From contig JABBNZ010000021.1 in the NCBI GenBank assembly GCA_019352035.1, positions 1 to 48,719 of the forward strand: a stretch of DNA of 48,719 nucleotides. Reading direction: 5' to 3'. This stretch comes from Pseudomonadota bacterium (lineage in GTDB: Bacteria; Pseudomonadota; Gammaproteobacteria; Steroidobacterales; Steroidobacteraceae). Positions within the stretch are counted from its first letter, which is position 1. The number at the start of each line of letters is the position of its first letter. This document shows, piece by piece, positions 8,325 through 18,253 of the stretch. A model generated the notes under the pieces. That model was not told the DNA's origin and searched no databases. It saw only the letters and a program-made list of their open reading frames with translations. Made by a program: the position numbers and the translations under genes.

Positions 8325-9569
8325 TCAAGGCACCTGAGTCAAGCGCTCGGCGAACGGCAGGTTCCCGCGTCCCACGCCGCGCAAGGTATCCAGCAGCTCC
8401 GCCTGCGCCGTCGTTGGGCGCCAGTCGCCTCGGAGGGTGAGGCCGATCTCGCGCACCACGCGGCCGGCCGGGTGAGGCAGGGCGGTCAGCTCGCCGGCCG
8501 CGAGCTCATGGTGAGCCTGTTGCGCCGAGAGCAGCATGGCGCGGTCGCTGCGCAGCAGCAGAGCGCGGGCGGCTATCAGGGAGTTGCATTCGATCGCCGC
8601 GGCGGCCGGAAGTCCGCAGGTGCCGCGGAACAGCCGCTCGAAATGGCGGCGTAGCGGCGAGCCTGGGCGAGGGGCAATCCATGGGAAGCGAGCGAGGGCT
8701 TCGGGCGAGGGCGCGCGCCGCCCGGAGCGGCTCATCGCCGCCAGAGGATGGCCCTTGCGAACGATGATCGCCAGCGGGTCTTCGAAGAGGCGCTCCTGGA
8801 CGATGTCCGCGGGTACCGACTCGCGCAGCGCTCCGACGAGGATGTCCGCGCGTCCGTTGCGCAGCGCTTGGAGCAAGCTTTCGTAAGGCCCGTCCAGGAT
8901 AGAGATCTGGTGGCTCGGCCAGCGGGCCGTGAATCGCAGGACGGTCTCCGGCACGATGAAGCTGCGTCCGAGCGGCATCGCGCCGATCACCGTCTCACCG
9001 CGCTCGGTGCCTGCGAGTGCCGCGACTTCGGCGCGCGCCTGGGCGAGCTCCGCGACCGCGAGCTGCAGCTGGCGGCACAGGCGCAGCGCCTCGCGCGTCG
9101 GGCTCAGGCCATGACTCGTCGTCTCGAAGAGCGCAGTGCCGATCCTGCGCTCGAGCGCTCTGGCCGCCCGGTGCAGCGTCGCGCGTGTCAGGCCCCGGGC
9201 GCGGGCCGCGGCCCCGAAGCCGCCCGATTCGACGACCGCCACGAGCGCCTGCAGTTGCCCGGAGGTTATGCCATGGAGCGGTGGGCGCGAGCGGTACGAC
9301 TGGGAGGAGGCCGCCGCGACGGCTTCGACGATGCGCTGCAGGATGCGCCTGATGCGCTGCGCACAGAGCCGCCCGGCCTCGGTCGGTGCCATTCCCTGTG
9401 CCGTGCGGTCAAAGAGCGGCCGATCGAATTCCCGCTCCAGGGAAGCGATGGCCTGCGTCACCGCCGGCTGGCTGAGGTGGGCCGCGCGCGCCGCGGCGCT
9501 CACGCTTCCGAGGTGCGCCACCGAGGAGAAGACGCGGAGGTGGCGGAGGTTCGGTATGCGGACGCTCAT
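8325..9569 (-). CDS. LysR-type regulator with two tandem HTH units, likely controls the lig operon
   Basis: The chosen start is ATG 9569-9567; the frame is open further upstream but that part covers the promoter region. Unlike ordinary LysR proteins of about 300 residues, this one has 414. It carries a first winged-helix unit ([36 protein letters not shown]) and then a second HTH-like unit ([38 protein letters not shown]), followed by the substrate-binding domain ([20 protein letters not shown] onward). It is divergent from ligK with 99 bases between starts, the usual arrangement for an operon activator. The effector is unknown; a lig-pathway intermediate is likely. Confidence 0.85.
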   Translation of the reverse strand: MSVRIPNLRHLRVFSSVAHLGSVSAAARAAHLSQPAVTQAIASLEREFDRPLFDRTAQGMAPTEAGRLCAQRIRRILQRIVEAVAAASSQSYRSRPPLHGITSGQLQALVAVVESGGFGAAARARGLTRATLHRAARALERRIGTALFETTSHGLSPTREALRLCRQLQLAVAELAQARAEVAALAGTERGETVIGAMPLGRSFIVPETVLRFTARWPSHQISILDGPYESLLQALRNGRADILVGALRESVPADIVQERLFEDPLAIIVRKGHPLAAMSRSGRRAPSPEALARFPWIAPRPGSPLRRHFERLFRGTCGLPAAAAIECNSLIAARALLLRSDRAMLLSAQQAHHELAAGELTALPHPAGRVVREIGLTLRGDWRPTTAQAELLDTLRGVGRGNLPFAERLTQVP

Positions 9570-9570
9570 G

Positions 9571-9590
9571 GGTATGCAATTTCTTATACC
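9571..9590. promoter_or_regulatory. Candidate LysR box between regulator and ligK
   Basis: The element GGTATGCAATTTCTTATACC is an inverted repeat GGTAT/ATACC separated by 10 bases and contains the T-N11-A pattern typical of LysR sites (TAT...ATA). It lies directly upstream of the regulator's ATG and about 80 bases before ligK. A second weaker inverted repeat, CAATT-TTGC-AATTG, follows at 9596-9609. Binding by the adjacent LysR protein is inferred from symmetry and position. Confidence 0.5.
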
Positions 9591-9668
9591 CGGGACAATT
9601 TTGCAATTGGATTCCCGCGGCCGCCCGCCGGACAATCCTCACTGGGCTCAGCACTGAGGCGTACCTGC

Positions 9669-10358
9669 GTGAACGTCGTGCACACCAACATACCGCGGGC
9701 GGACCGGGCCGCGGTCGAGCGGCTCGCCGCGAGCGGCGTCGCCACCGTCCACGAGGCACAAGGCCGTAGCGGGCTCCTCGCGCCTTACATGCGCCCGATC
9801 TTTCCGGGCGCCCGCATCGGCGGAGCGGCGGTCACCGTCAGCCTGGCGCCGTGCGACAACTGGATGATTCACGTGGCGGTGGAGCAGTGTCGCGAGGGGG
9901 ACATCCTCGTCGTCGCGCCGACCTCGGACTCCGATGCCGGCTACTTCGGCGAGTTGCTCGCCTGCTCGCTGAAAGCTCGCGGCGTGCGCGGGCTGGTGAT
10001 CGATGCGGGCGTGCGCGACGTGCGGGACCTCACCGAGATGGGCTTCCCCGTCTGGTCGAAAGCCGTCTCGGCCCAGGGCACCGTCAAGGAGACTCTGGGC
10101 AGCGTGAATGTGCCCCTCGTCTGCGCGGGCGCTCTCGTGCATCCGGGAGACGTCGTGATCGGCGATGACGATGGGGTATGCATCGTCCCGCGGCGCAACG
10201 CGGGGCAGGTCGCCGATGCCAGCGCGGCGCGCGAGGCCAAGGAAGCGAAGACCCGCGAGCGGCTGAAGGCGGGCGAGCTCGGTCTCGACATCTATCAGAT
10301 GCGCGAGAAGCTGGCCGCCCGCGGACTCGTTTACCGCCAAGCGCCGCAGGAGGAGTGA
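9669..10358 (+). CDS. ligK: 4-carboxy-4-hydroxy-2-oxoadipate aldolase / oxaloacetate decarboxylase
   Basis: The 229-residue protein matches the LigK/ProA class II aldolase family (RraA-like fold): [70 protein letters not shown] with the metal and substrate residues, and [18 protein letters not shown]. It cleaves 4-carboxy-4-hydroxy-2-oxoadipate (CHA) to pyruvate and oxaloacetate, the last step of the 4,5-cleavage pathway; family members also decarboxylate oxaloacetate. The GTG start at 9669 has GAGG nine bases upstream. It is the first gene of the lig operon and its stop is four bases before ligU. Confidence 0.92.
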   Translation: MNVVHTNIPRADRAAVERLAASGVATVHEAQGRSGLLAPYMRPIFPGARIGGAAVTVSLAPCDNWMIHVAVEQCREGDILVVAPTSDSDAGYFGELLACSLKARGVRGLVIDAGVRDVRDLTEMGFPVWSKAVSAQGTVKETLGSVNVPLVCAGALVHPGDVVIGDDDGVCIVPRRNAGQVADASAAREAKEAKTRERLKAGELGLDIYQMREKLAARGLVYRQAPQEE

Positions 10359-10362
10359 GCGC

Positions 10363-11451
10363 ATGCTTCGGGCGATTTCCGCGACCCTGATGCGCGGCGG
10401 TACCTCGAAAGGACTCTATTTCAACGTGCGTGATCTTCCCGCCGATCAGGGCGCGCGGGACCGGGTGCTCCTTGCGGCAATGGGCTCTCCCGACGTGCGC
10501 CAGATCGACGGCGTGGGCGGAGCGCACCCGCTGACGAGCAAGGTGGCGGTCGTCGGTCCTGCGACGCGCCCCGAAGCCGATGTCGATTATCTCTTCTTGC
10601 AGGTCGTGGTCGACAAGGCCGAGGTCAGCGACTCGCAGAACTGCGGTAACATTCTCGCGGGCGTGGGCCCATGGGCGATCGAGAACGGGCTCGTTCCGAT
10701 CGCAGGACCCACGACGCCGGTGCGGATCCATATGGTCAACACCGGCAGCATCGCCGTCGCGAACGTGCCCACGCCGAATGGCGCCGTCGAGTACGAAGGT
10801 GATGTCCGTATCGACGGCGTCCCGGGGACGGCCGCCGGCATCAGCATCGAGTTTCTCGACGTCGCGGGCTCTTCCTGCGGCGCGCTATTGCCGACGGGCC
10901 ATCCTACGGACCGCATCGACGGCATCGAGCTCACCTGCATCGACAACGGCATGCCTGTCGTATTACTCGCAGCGGAGGACTTCGGCATCAGCGGGGCGGA
11001 GCCGCCGGAGGCCCTCGAGGCCAACGCGGCCCTCAAGGCGCGGGTGGAGAAGATCCGGTTACAGGCAGGTCCGCGCATGAACCTTGGCGATGTCGCCAGG
11101 AAGACGGTTCCGAAGATGTCGCTGATCTCGCCGGGCCGTCAGGGGGGCGATCTCAACACCCGGACGTTCATTCCTCATCGCGTGCACGAGGCCATCGGCG
11201 TGCTGGGCGCCGTGAGCGTCGCGACCGCCTGCATGGTGCCCGCCACCGTGGCCGCGCGACTGGTGAGGCCAGGCTCCCCAGGGCGTCGGCGGCTCGAAAT
11301 TGAGCACCCGACCGGCTTCTTCACGGTCGAGATGGACGTGATCGGACGGGGCGATGAGGTGAAGGTCACGCGCTCGGCGCTGTTGCGCACGGCGCGCAAG
11401 CTGATGCGCGGCGAGGTGTTCGTGCCGTCCGCCGCATGGAGCGCGTCATGA
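10363..11451 (+). CDS. ligU: 4-oxalomesaconate tautomerase (LigU/GalD, PrpF-like)
   Basis: The 362-residue PrpF-family protein begins with SATLMRGGTSKGLYFN and carries DGVGGAHPLTSKVAVV, DSQNCGNILAGVGPWAIENGL with the conserved Cys, and VATACMVPATVAARL. GalD and LigU isomerise the keto/enol or double-bond forms of 4-oxalomesaconate so that LigJ can hydrate it; PrpF itself acts on aconitate, but the position between ligK and ligJ decides for the tautomerase. No transmembrane segment is seen. The downstream gene overlaps by four bases (ATGA). Confidence 0.9.
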   Translation: MLRAISATLMRGGTSKGLYFNVRDLPADQGARDRVLLAAMGSPDVRQIDGVGGAHPLTSKVAVVGPATRPEADVDYLFLQVVVDKAEVSDSQNCGNILAGVGPWAIENGLVPIAGPTTPVRIHMVNTGSIAVANVPTPNGAVEYEGDVRIDGVPGTAAGISIEFLDVAGSSCGALLPTGHPTDRIDGIELTCIDNGMPVVLLAAEDFGISGAEPPEALEANAALKARVEKIRLQAGPRMNLGDVARKTVPKMSLISPGRQGGDLNTRTFIPHRVHEAIGVLGAVSVATACMVPATVAARLVRPGSPGRRRLEIEHPTGFFTVEMDVIGRGDEVKVTRSALLRTARKLMRGEVFVPSAAWSAS

Positions 11452-12389
11452 TCAGCGGCGAAGGGGGCGCAGGCTCCGTGCGGACCCCCTCTCATCGCGG
11501 GGCGCCCCACCGGATCGCCCTGATCGGCTATGGGGAAGTGGGGCAGATCCTCGCTGCGGACCTCGAGGCGGCCGGTGTTCGCGATGTGATCGTCTGGGAT
11601 CGGCTCTTTGCGAGCGCCTCGAGCGCACCGAGCCGCGCTGCCGCGTCGGCGAACGTGCGAGCCGCGTCGTCCATGGCGGAAGCGTTGAAGAACCGCAGCC
11701 TCGTGATCTCGGCTGTCACGGCGGCCAACTGCGTATCCGCTGCGCGTGAAGCGGCCGGCTCGATGTCTCCTGAAGCGATCTACTTCGACCTTAACTCCGT
11801 CGCGCCCCGGACCAAGCGCGCCGCGGCGGAGGCGATCGGGGCGGCTGGCGGCCGCTATGTGGAGGCCGCGGTGATGTCGCCCCTCGCGCCGAAGCGCATC
11901 GGCTCGCCCATGTTGGTCGGCGGCCCGCATGCCGCCGCGTTCGAGCCGCTGGCGCGAGAGATCGGCTTCACGGGCATTCGGGTGTTCGACGCCGCGCTCG
12001 GCAAAGCCTCGGCGGCCAAGATGTGCCGCAGCGTGATGATCAAAGGGCTGGAGGCGCTCGTCACCGAATCGCTCCTCGCCGCCCGGCGGCACGGGGTCGA
12101 GCGGGCCGTGCTCGAGTCGCTCCGCGACCTCTTCCCGAACGAGGACTGGGAGCGGATCGCGGCGTACATGCTCTCGCGCTCCCTGCAGCACGGCCGCCGG
12201 CGCGCCGAGGAGATGCGCGAGGCCGCGCAGGCGGTCGCGGACGCGGGCGTGGAGCCTGTGATGAGTCTCGCCTGTGCCACCAGGCAGGATTGGGCCGCGG
12301 ATCATCGCCCGGAGCGGGCCCCGGCCGCGCTCGGGAGTCTGTTGGATGCCGTGCTCGCATCGGGCGCGGCGCAGGCGGAGACGGCATGA
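11448..12389 (+). CDS. 6-phosphogluconate-dehydrogenase-like NAD(P) oxidoreductase (DUF1932), function unknown
   Basis: ATG 11448 overlaps the ligU stop as ATGA, giving 313 residues; a start 12 bases earlier is possible. The N-terminal Rossmann domain has IALIGYGEVGQILAADLEAAG and the serine-rich SAVTAANC region. The C-terminal part carries KASAAKMCRSVMIKGLEALV, the catalytic-lysine helix of 6PGDH-like beta-hydroxyacid dehydrogenases, and a DUF1932-type all-helical domain. No step of the classical 4,5-cleavage pathway needs such an enzyme, yet it is embedded with overlaps on both sides. It might reduce or oxidise a hydroxy/oxo tricarboxylate such as CHA or a side product. The substrate is not known. 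Confidence 0.8.
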   Translation: MISGEGGAGSVRTPSHRGAPHRIALIGYGEVGQILAADLEAAGVRDVIVWDRLFASASSAPSRAAASANVRAASSMAEALKNRSLVISAVTAANCVSAAREAAGSMSPEAIYFDLNSVAPRTKRAAAEAIGAAGGRYVEAAVMSPLAPKRIGSPMLVGGPHAAAFEPLAREIGFTGIRVFDAALGKASAAKMCRSVMIKGLEALVTESLLAARRHGVERAVLESLRDLFPNEDWERIAAYMLSRSLQHGRRRAEEMREAAQAVADAGVEPVMSLACATRQDWAADHRPERAPAALGSLLDAVLASGAAQAETA

Positions 12390-13408
12390 TCATAGATTGT
12401 CACGGCCATTACACGACGGCGCCGGCCGCGCACCAGCGGTTTCGCGAAGCGCAGACGGCGCGCCTGAAGGATCCGAAGCTGCCGCCGGCCACGCCCGGTT
12501 CGATCTCGGACGATGAGATTCGCGAGAGCATCGAGACGAACCAGTTGAAGCTGCAGAGAGAGCGGGGCGGGGATCTCACGCTCTTCTCCCCGCGGGCCTC
12601 GGCCATGGGTCATCACATCGGCGACGAGGAGGTGTCGGCCGCCTGGACCCGCGCCAACAACGATCTCATCAAGCGCGTCGTCGAGCTCTACCCCGAAAAC
12701 TTCGCCGGTGTGTGTCAGCTGCCGCAGTCCCCGGGAGTGCCGATCGCGAACTCCGTGCACGAGCTCGAGCGCTGCGTGCGGGAGCTCGGCTTCGTCGGCT
12801 GCAACCTGAATCCCGACCCGTCGGGCGGCTGGTGGAAGTCGCCGCCCCTCACCGACCGGCACTGGTACCCGTTCTACGAGAAGATGGTCGAGCTCGACGT
12901 GCCGGCGATGGTGCACGTCTCTGCCTCCTGCAATCCCTGCTTCCATGCGACCGGGGCGCACTACATCAATGCCGATACCACGGCATTCATGCAGTTCATC
13001 CAGGGGGACCTGTTCCGCGACTTCCCGGCGCTGAAATTCGTCATTCCGCACGGCGGCGGGGCGGTGCCCTACCACTGGGGCCGATACCGGGGTCTGGCCG
13101 ACATGCTGAAGCGCCCGCCGCTGGCCGAGCACGTCATGAAGAATGTCTTCTTCGATACGTGCGTCTACCACCAGGCGGGCATCGATCTGCTCGTTCGCGT
13201 GATCGACATCGACAACATTCTCTTCGGCTCGGAGATGGTCGGCGCCGTGCGCGGCATCGATCCGCAGACTGGCTTCCATTTCGACGATACGAAGCGGTAC
13301 ATCGATGCGCTTCCGATTCCCCCGGCGGACAAAGCGCGGATATTCGAGAAGAACGCCCGCCGCGTGTTTCCGCGCCTGAATGCGCTGCTCGAGGCGAGGG
13401 GCAAATGA
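12386..13408 (+). CDS. ligJ: 4-oxalomesaconate hydratase
   Basis: The 340-residue amidohydrolase-superfamily protein begins MIIDCHGHYTTAPAAH, with the metal-binding HxH, and continues with DLTLFSPRASAMGHHIGD, NFAGVCQLPQSPGVP, GCNLNPDPSGGWW, FVIPHGGGAVPYHWGRYRG and ILFGSEMVGAVRGIDP. Length and motifs match LigJ, the metal-dependent hydratase that adds water to 4-oxalomesaconate to form CHA. It starts at ATG 12386, overlapping the previous stop by four bases, and its own stop overlaps ligI by four. Confidence 0.93.
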   Translation: MIIDCHGHYTTAPAAHQRFREAQTARLKDPKLPPATPGSISDDEIRESIETNQLKLQRERGGDLTLFSPRASAMGHHIGDEEVSAAWTRANNDLIKRVVELYPENFAGVCQLPQSPGVPIANSVHELERCVRELGFVGCNLNPDPSGGWWKSPPLTDRHWYPFYEKMVELDVPAMVHVSASCNPCFHATGAHYINADTTAFMQFIQGDLFRDFPALKFVIPHGGGAVPYHWGRYRGLADMLKRPPLAEHVMKNVFFDTCVYHQAGIDLLVRVIDIDNILFGSEMVGAVRGIDPQTGFHFDDTKRYIDALPIPPADKARIFEKNARRVFPRLNALLEARGK

Positions 13409-14346
13409 GCACCGTGCTCGTGCCCGGCGGCCCAGGGTGGGCCGCGAGCGGCGCCTCCGGTGGGTTCACGACGGACCGGGATTGGCTTTGCTACCATCCC
13501 GCTCCCTCAAAGCCCGACTACGTTCCACCGCCGGGCGCCGTCGATGCCCATTGCCACGTATTCGGCCCCGGCGGGGCATTCCCCTATGCCGCGCAGCGCA
13601 AGTACACCCCCTGCGACGCCTCGAAGGAGCGGCTCTGGGCGCTGCGCGACTTCCTCGGCCTGGACCGCAACGTCATCGTCCAAGCCACCTGCCACGGCGA
13701 TGACAACAGCGCGCTCGTCGATGCGTTGCGCGCTTCCGAGGGCCGCGCGCGAGGCGTTGCATCCGTCGCGCGCAGCGTCAGCGATTCGGAGCTGCGCGCC
13801 CTCGATGGCGCCGGGGTGCGCGCAGTACGCTTCAACTTCGTCAAGCGCTTGGTCGACACCACGCCGCGGGAGGTGCTCGAGGAGATCGCCCGGCGCGTCG
13901 CCAGCCTGGGCTGGCACATCGTCATCTATTTCGAGGCCGCGGAGCTGCCGCAGCTCTATGACTTCTTCGCCTCGCTCCCGACCACCGTTGTCGTCGATCA
14001 CATGGGCCGCCCGGATGTCACGAAGCCGGTCGATGGGGCGGAATTCGAGCTCTTCGTCCGCCTGATGCGGGAGCATCCGAACGTGTGGTCCAAGGTGAGC
14101 TGTCCGGAGCGGCTCTCGAAGACAGGTCCCCCCGGGTACGAGGACGTCGTGCCTTTCGCCCGCAGGCTCGTCGAGGCCTTTCCCGACCGGGTGCTCTGGG
14201 GCACCGACTGGCCGCATCCGAACCTGAAGACCCACATGCCGGATGACGGCAAGCTGCTCGATTACGTGCCGCAGATCGCGCCCACGGCGGCGCTGCGGCA
14301 GAGGCTCCTGGTCGACAATCCCGGCCGGCTCTACTTCGATCGATAA
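13405..14346 (+). CDS. ligI: 2-pyrone-4,6-dicarboxylate lactonase
   Basis: The 313-residue amidohydrolase carries GAVDAHCHVFGPGGAFPYA (HxH near residue 48), VIVQATCHGDDNSALVDAL, AVRFNFVKRLVDT, VVDHMGRPDVTKP and VLWGTDWPHPNLKTHMPDD, the catalytic Asp and substrate-binding region of LigI. The enzyme opens the lactone ring of 2-pyrone-4,6-dicarboxylate, the LigC product, to 4-oxalomesaconate without needing metal in characterised members. It starts at ATG 13405, coupled to ligJ by a four-base overlap. Confidence 0.94.
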   Translation: MSTVLVPGGPGWAASGASGGFTTDRDWLCYHPAPSKPDYVPPPGAVDAHCHVFGPGGAFPYAAQRKYTPCDASKERLWALRDFLGLDRNVIVQATCHGDDNSALVDALRASEGRARGVASVARSVSDSELRALDGAGVRAVRFNFVKRLVDTTPREVLEEIARRVASLGWHIVIYFEAAELPQLYDFFASLPTTVVVDHMGRPDVTKPVDGAEFELFVRLMREHPNVWSKVSCPERLSKTGPPGYEDVVPFARRLVEAFPDRVLWGTDWPHPNLKTHMPDDGKLLDYVPQIAPTAALRQRLLVDNPGRLYFDR

Positions 14347-14359
14347 TGGCGCAACATCA

Positions 14360-16568
<2,209 letters not shown>

Positions 16569-16572
16569 AGTA

Positions 16573-16599
16573 CGCTCGAGCCTAGGCGAGCGCTCTTTT
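16573..16599 (+). terminator. Candidate terminator of the lig operon
   Basis: CGCTCG (16573-16578) pairs with CGAGCG (16587-16592) across an eight-base loop and is followed by CTCTTTT. It starts five bases after the ligC stop and extends into the end of the convergent downstream gene. Stem length is modest but the T run supports rho-independent termination. Confidence 0.5.
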
Positions 16600-17457
16600 C
16601 AGCAGCGCCAGCTGGCGGCCCCAGGCCTTCTCGGCCTCGTCATGGTTGTACACCTGCAGATCCGGTACGCACCAGCCATGCATGGTGCCGGGGTAGACCT
16701 CGATCTCGGCCTGGAGATGGGCCTTGGCAAAGGCTTCCCGCAGGATCGTCTTGGCCTCGGGCTGTTTCTGGTCATCGCTCGCGGCGATGGCCATGAGGTA
16801 CTGCGCCCTGATGCGCGGGATGAGCAGGTGCGGGCTGTCGGGCCTGTCGGTCACCAGTCCCGCGCCATGGAATGTGGCGCCCGCGCCGATGCGCTCGGGG
16901 AATTGCGCGGCGGTCCGCAGCGTGAAGGGCCCGCCCATGCAGTAGCCCGTCGTGGCCATCTTGCGCGTCTTGCTGACCGCCGGCTGCCTGGCGATCCACG
17001 GCACGAAGGCGCGTGCGTCGGTCACGGTGACCTGCGGAGTGAGCGATTGCATCATCGCCATGAGCTCCTTGCGCACCGCCGGGTCATTGAGGCTCGGGTG
17101 CGGCGGGGACGTGGGGGCTTTCCTGAGCCGATAGAAGGGATTGACGACCAGCACCGCATAACCTGATTGAGCCAGCCGGTCTGCCATGTGCTGAAACGTG
17201 GGGCGCAACCCGAAAATATCCGGCCACATGAGCACGCCGGGATGGGTGCCGCCGGTCGTCGGGTGCGTGAAATAGGCATCACACACACCGTCGGGCGTCG
17301 TGATGTCGACGGGACTGCCTGTGATCGGCGCCGCATCGGCGGGTGGCGGGAGCAGGGCGGCGAGTCCCGCGCCCGCGGTCAACAGGGCGAATTGCCGCCG
17401 CGACAGCGCGGTGCGCCGGGCGTAGTCCATCTCATCGAGGTCGTGGTCGTCACACAT
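16582..17457 (-). CDS. Exported dienelactone-hydrolase-family protein
   Basis: With the start at ATG 17457-17455 the protein has 291 residues. An N-terminal twin-arginine-like signal (SRRQFALLTAGAGLAALLPP, about 20-40) ends in ADAAP, suggesting periplasmic export. The alpha/beta-hydrolase core shows ATTGYCMGGPFTLR with the dienelactone-hydrolase nucleophilic Cys, and YPGTMHGWCVPD with the catalytic His. Cytoplasmic dienelactone hydrolases act on muconolactone-type intermediates; an exported version next to lig genes more likely hydrolyses an ester or lactone outside the cytoplasm. The frame is open for another 26 codons upstream. Confidence 0.8.
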   Translation of the reverse strand: MCDDHDLDEMDYARRTALSRRQFALLTAGAGLAALLPPPADAAPITGSPVDITTPDGVCDAYFTHPTTGGTHPGVLMWPDIFGLRPTFQHMADRLAQSGYAVLVVNPFYRLRKAPTSPPHPSLNDPAVRKELMAMMQSLTPQVTVTDARAFVPWIARQPAVSKTRKMATTGYCMGGPFTLRTAAQFPERIGAGATFHGAGLVTDRPDSPHLLIPRIRAQYLMAIAASDDQKQPEAKTILREAFAKAHLQAEIEVYPGTMHGWCVPDLQVYNHDEAEKAWGRQLALLKRALA

Positions 17458-17528
17458 GGCAGCTCCCGCAGGCACCGTTGGGGGGGTGCCGTGGGTGCCA
17501 AATCTATCATTTCGGGCGCGGGCCTGCG

Positions 17529-17558
17529 TTGACATGAACTATCTAGTACGTTTAGTCT
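17529..17558 (+). promoter_or_regulatory. Promoter with operator copy A (ACTATCTAGTACGT)
   Basis: TTGACA at 17529-17534 and TAGTCT at 17553-17558 (spacer 18) flank the 14-bp element at 17538-17551. The promoter points right, toward the repeat tract, the IclR stub and the small HTH gene; the dienelactone-hydrolase gene lies on the other side and could also be affected. The element is one of eight similar copies in the window. Confidence 0.6.
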
Positions 17559-17564
17559 GGCGAC

Positions 17565-17604
17565 GCGCAGGCGCGCAGGCGCGCAGGCGCGCAGGCAGGC
17601 AGGC
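17565..17604. repeat. Short tandem repeat, 4 x GCGCAGGC
   Basis: Four perfect head-to-tail copies of GCGCAGGC occupy 17565-17596 and are followed by two AGGC half units. The tract lies just after promoter A and before the IclR stub, in what would be the transcript leader. Such tracts can change length by slippage. Confidence 0.8.
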
Positions 17605-17628
17605 GGCATCGGCGAGGGGTTCCGGCTT

Positions 17629-17985
17629 TTGATTCACGATTCCCGCATTTCGTGCGCGCCGCTCGATTTGAGCGCCGCCCCTCAGCCGAATGATGCGGTG
17701 GACCGTCACGGCGATCCGCTGTTCATGACTTCGTTTGCCAGAGGATTGCTGGTGATCCGCGCGTTCTCGGGACCGGGGCGGCGGCGGACAGTCAGTGAGA
17801 TCAGCCGTGGCACTGGCCTGTCACGCGCAGCAGCGCGCCGGTGCCTCTATACCTTGTGTCAGCTGGGCTATGTGCGATGCGAGTGCCGGGCCTACTGGCT
17901 TTTGCCGAAGGTGCTCGGCATCAGTCATGGCGCTCTGCCTGCAACAGGCATTGGGGCGCAAGAGGTGCACAGCGGCGCGCGGTGA
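17629..17985 (+). pseudogene. IclR-type regulator stub (PcaR/PobR-like HTH only)
   Basis: The 118-residue frame contains an IclR N-terminal winged helix: FMTSFARGLLVIRAFSG, TVSEISRGTGLSRAAARRCL, YTLCQLGYV and LLPKVLGI, closest in character to the PcaR/PobR/PcaU group that regulates protocatechuate and hydroxybenzoate genes. Complete members are about 260 residues and have a C-terminal effector domain; here the frame ends about 20 residues after the HTH and no continuation is visible. The start is TTG at 17629, or ATG within FMTSF. It may be a relic of a former regulator, or a short DNA-binding protein. Confidence 0.65.
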
Positions 17986-18014
17986 GCCCGTGTCCACTAA
18001 CTCGAGAGGTGTTG

Positions 18015-18248
18015 ATGAAGTCGAGACCCGTAAGGGCGGCGGAACCGGGATGGCAATGGCGTTGGGGCCGCCGCGTCGCGGGCTCCGCGCGTCCCAGAGC
18101 CTGGAATGTGGATGATATCCGCGCCCTGCAGATGCTGATCGAGCAGAATCGTTCCTGGTCCGAGATTGCGATGGCATTGAACCGGTCGTGCTCCTCGGTG
18201 CAGCGACGTGCCCGTGAGCACGGCCTCAGGTGGAGCAAGAGCGGCTGA
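18015..18248 (+). CDS. Small HTH (Myb/GcrA-like) protein
   Basis: This 77-residue basic protein starts at ATG 18015 with GAGAGG seven bases upstream. Its C-terminal half, WNVDDIRALQMLIEQNRSWS followed by EIAMALNRSCSSVQRRAREH, looks like a single SANT/Myb or GcrA-type trihelical DNA-binding unit with conserved tryptophans. Nothing else is recognisable. It is convergent with quiC, six bases between stops. Its function is unknown; a transcription accessory role is a guess. Confidence 0.55.
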   Translation: MKSRPVRAAEPGWQWRWGRRVAGSARPRAWNVDDIRALQMLIEQNRSWSEIAMALNRSCSSVQRRAREHGLRWSKSG

Positions 18249-18253
18249 CCGGG

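Noticed and set aside
12302-13279. 325-residue frame antisense to ligJ
   Set aside because: ligJ matches its family over the full length; the antisense frame shows no family features.
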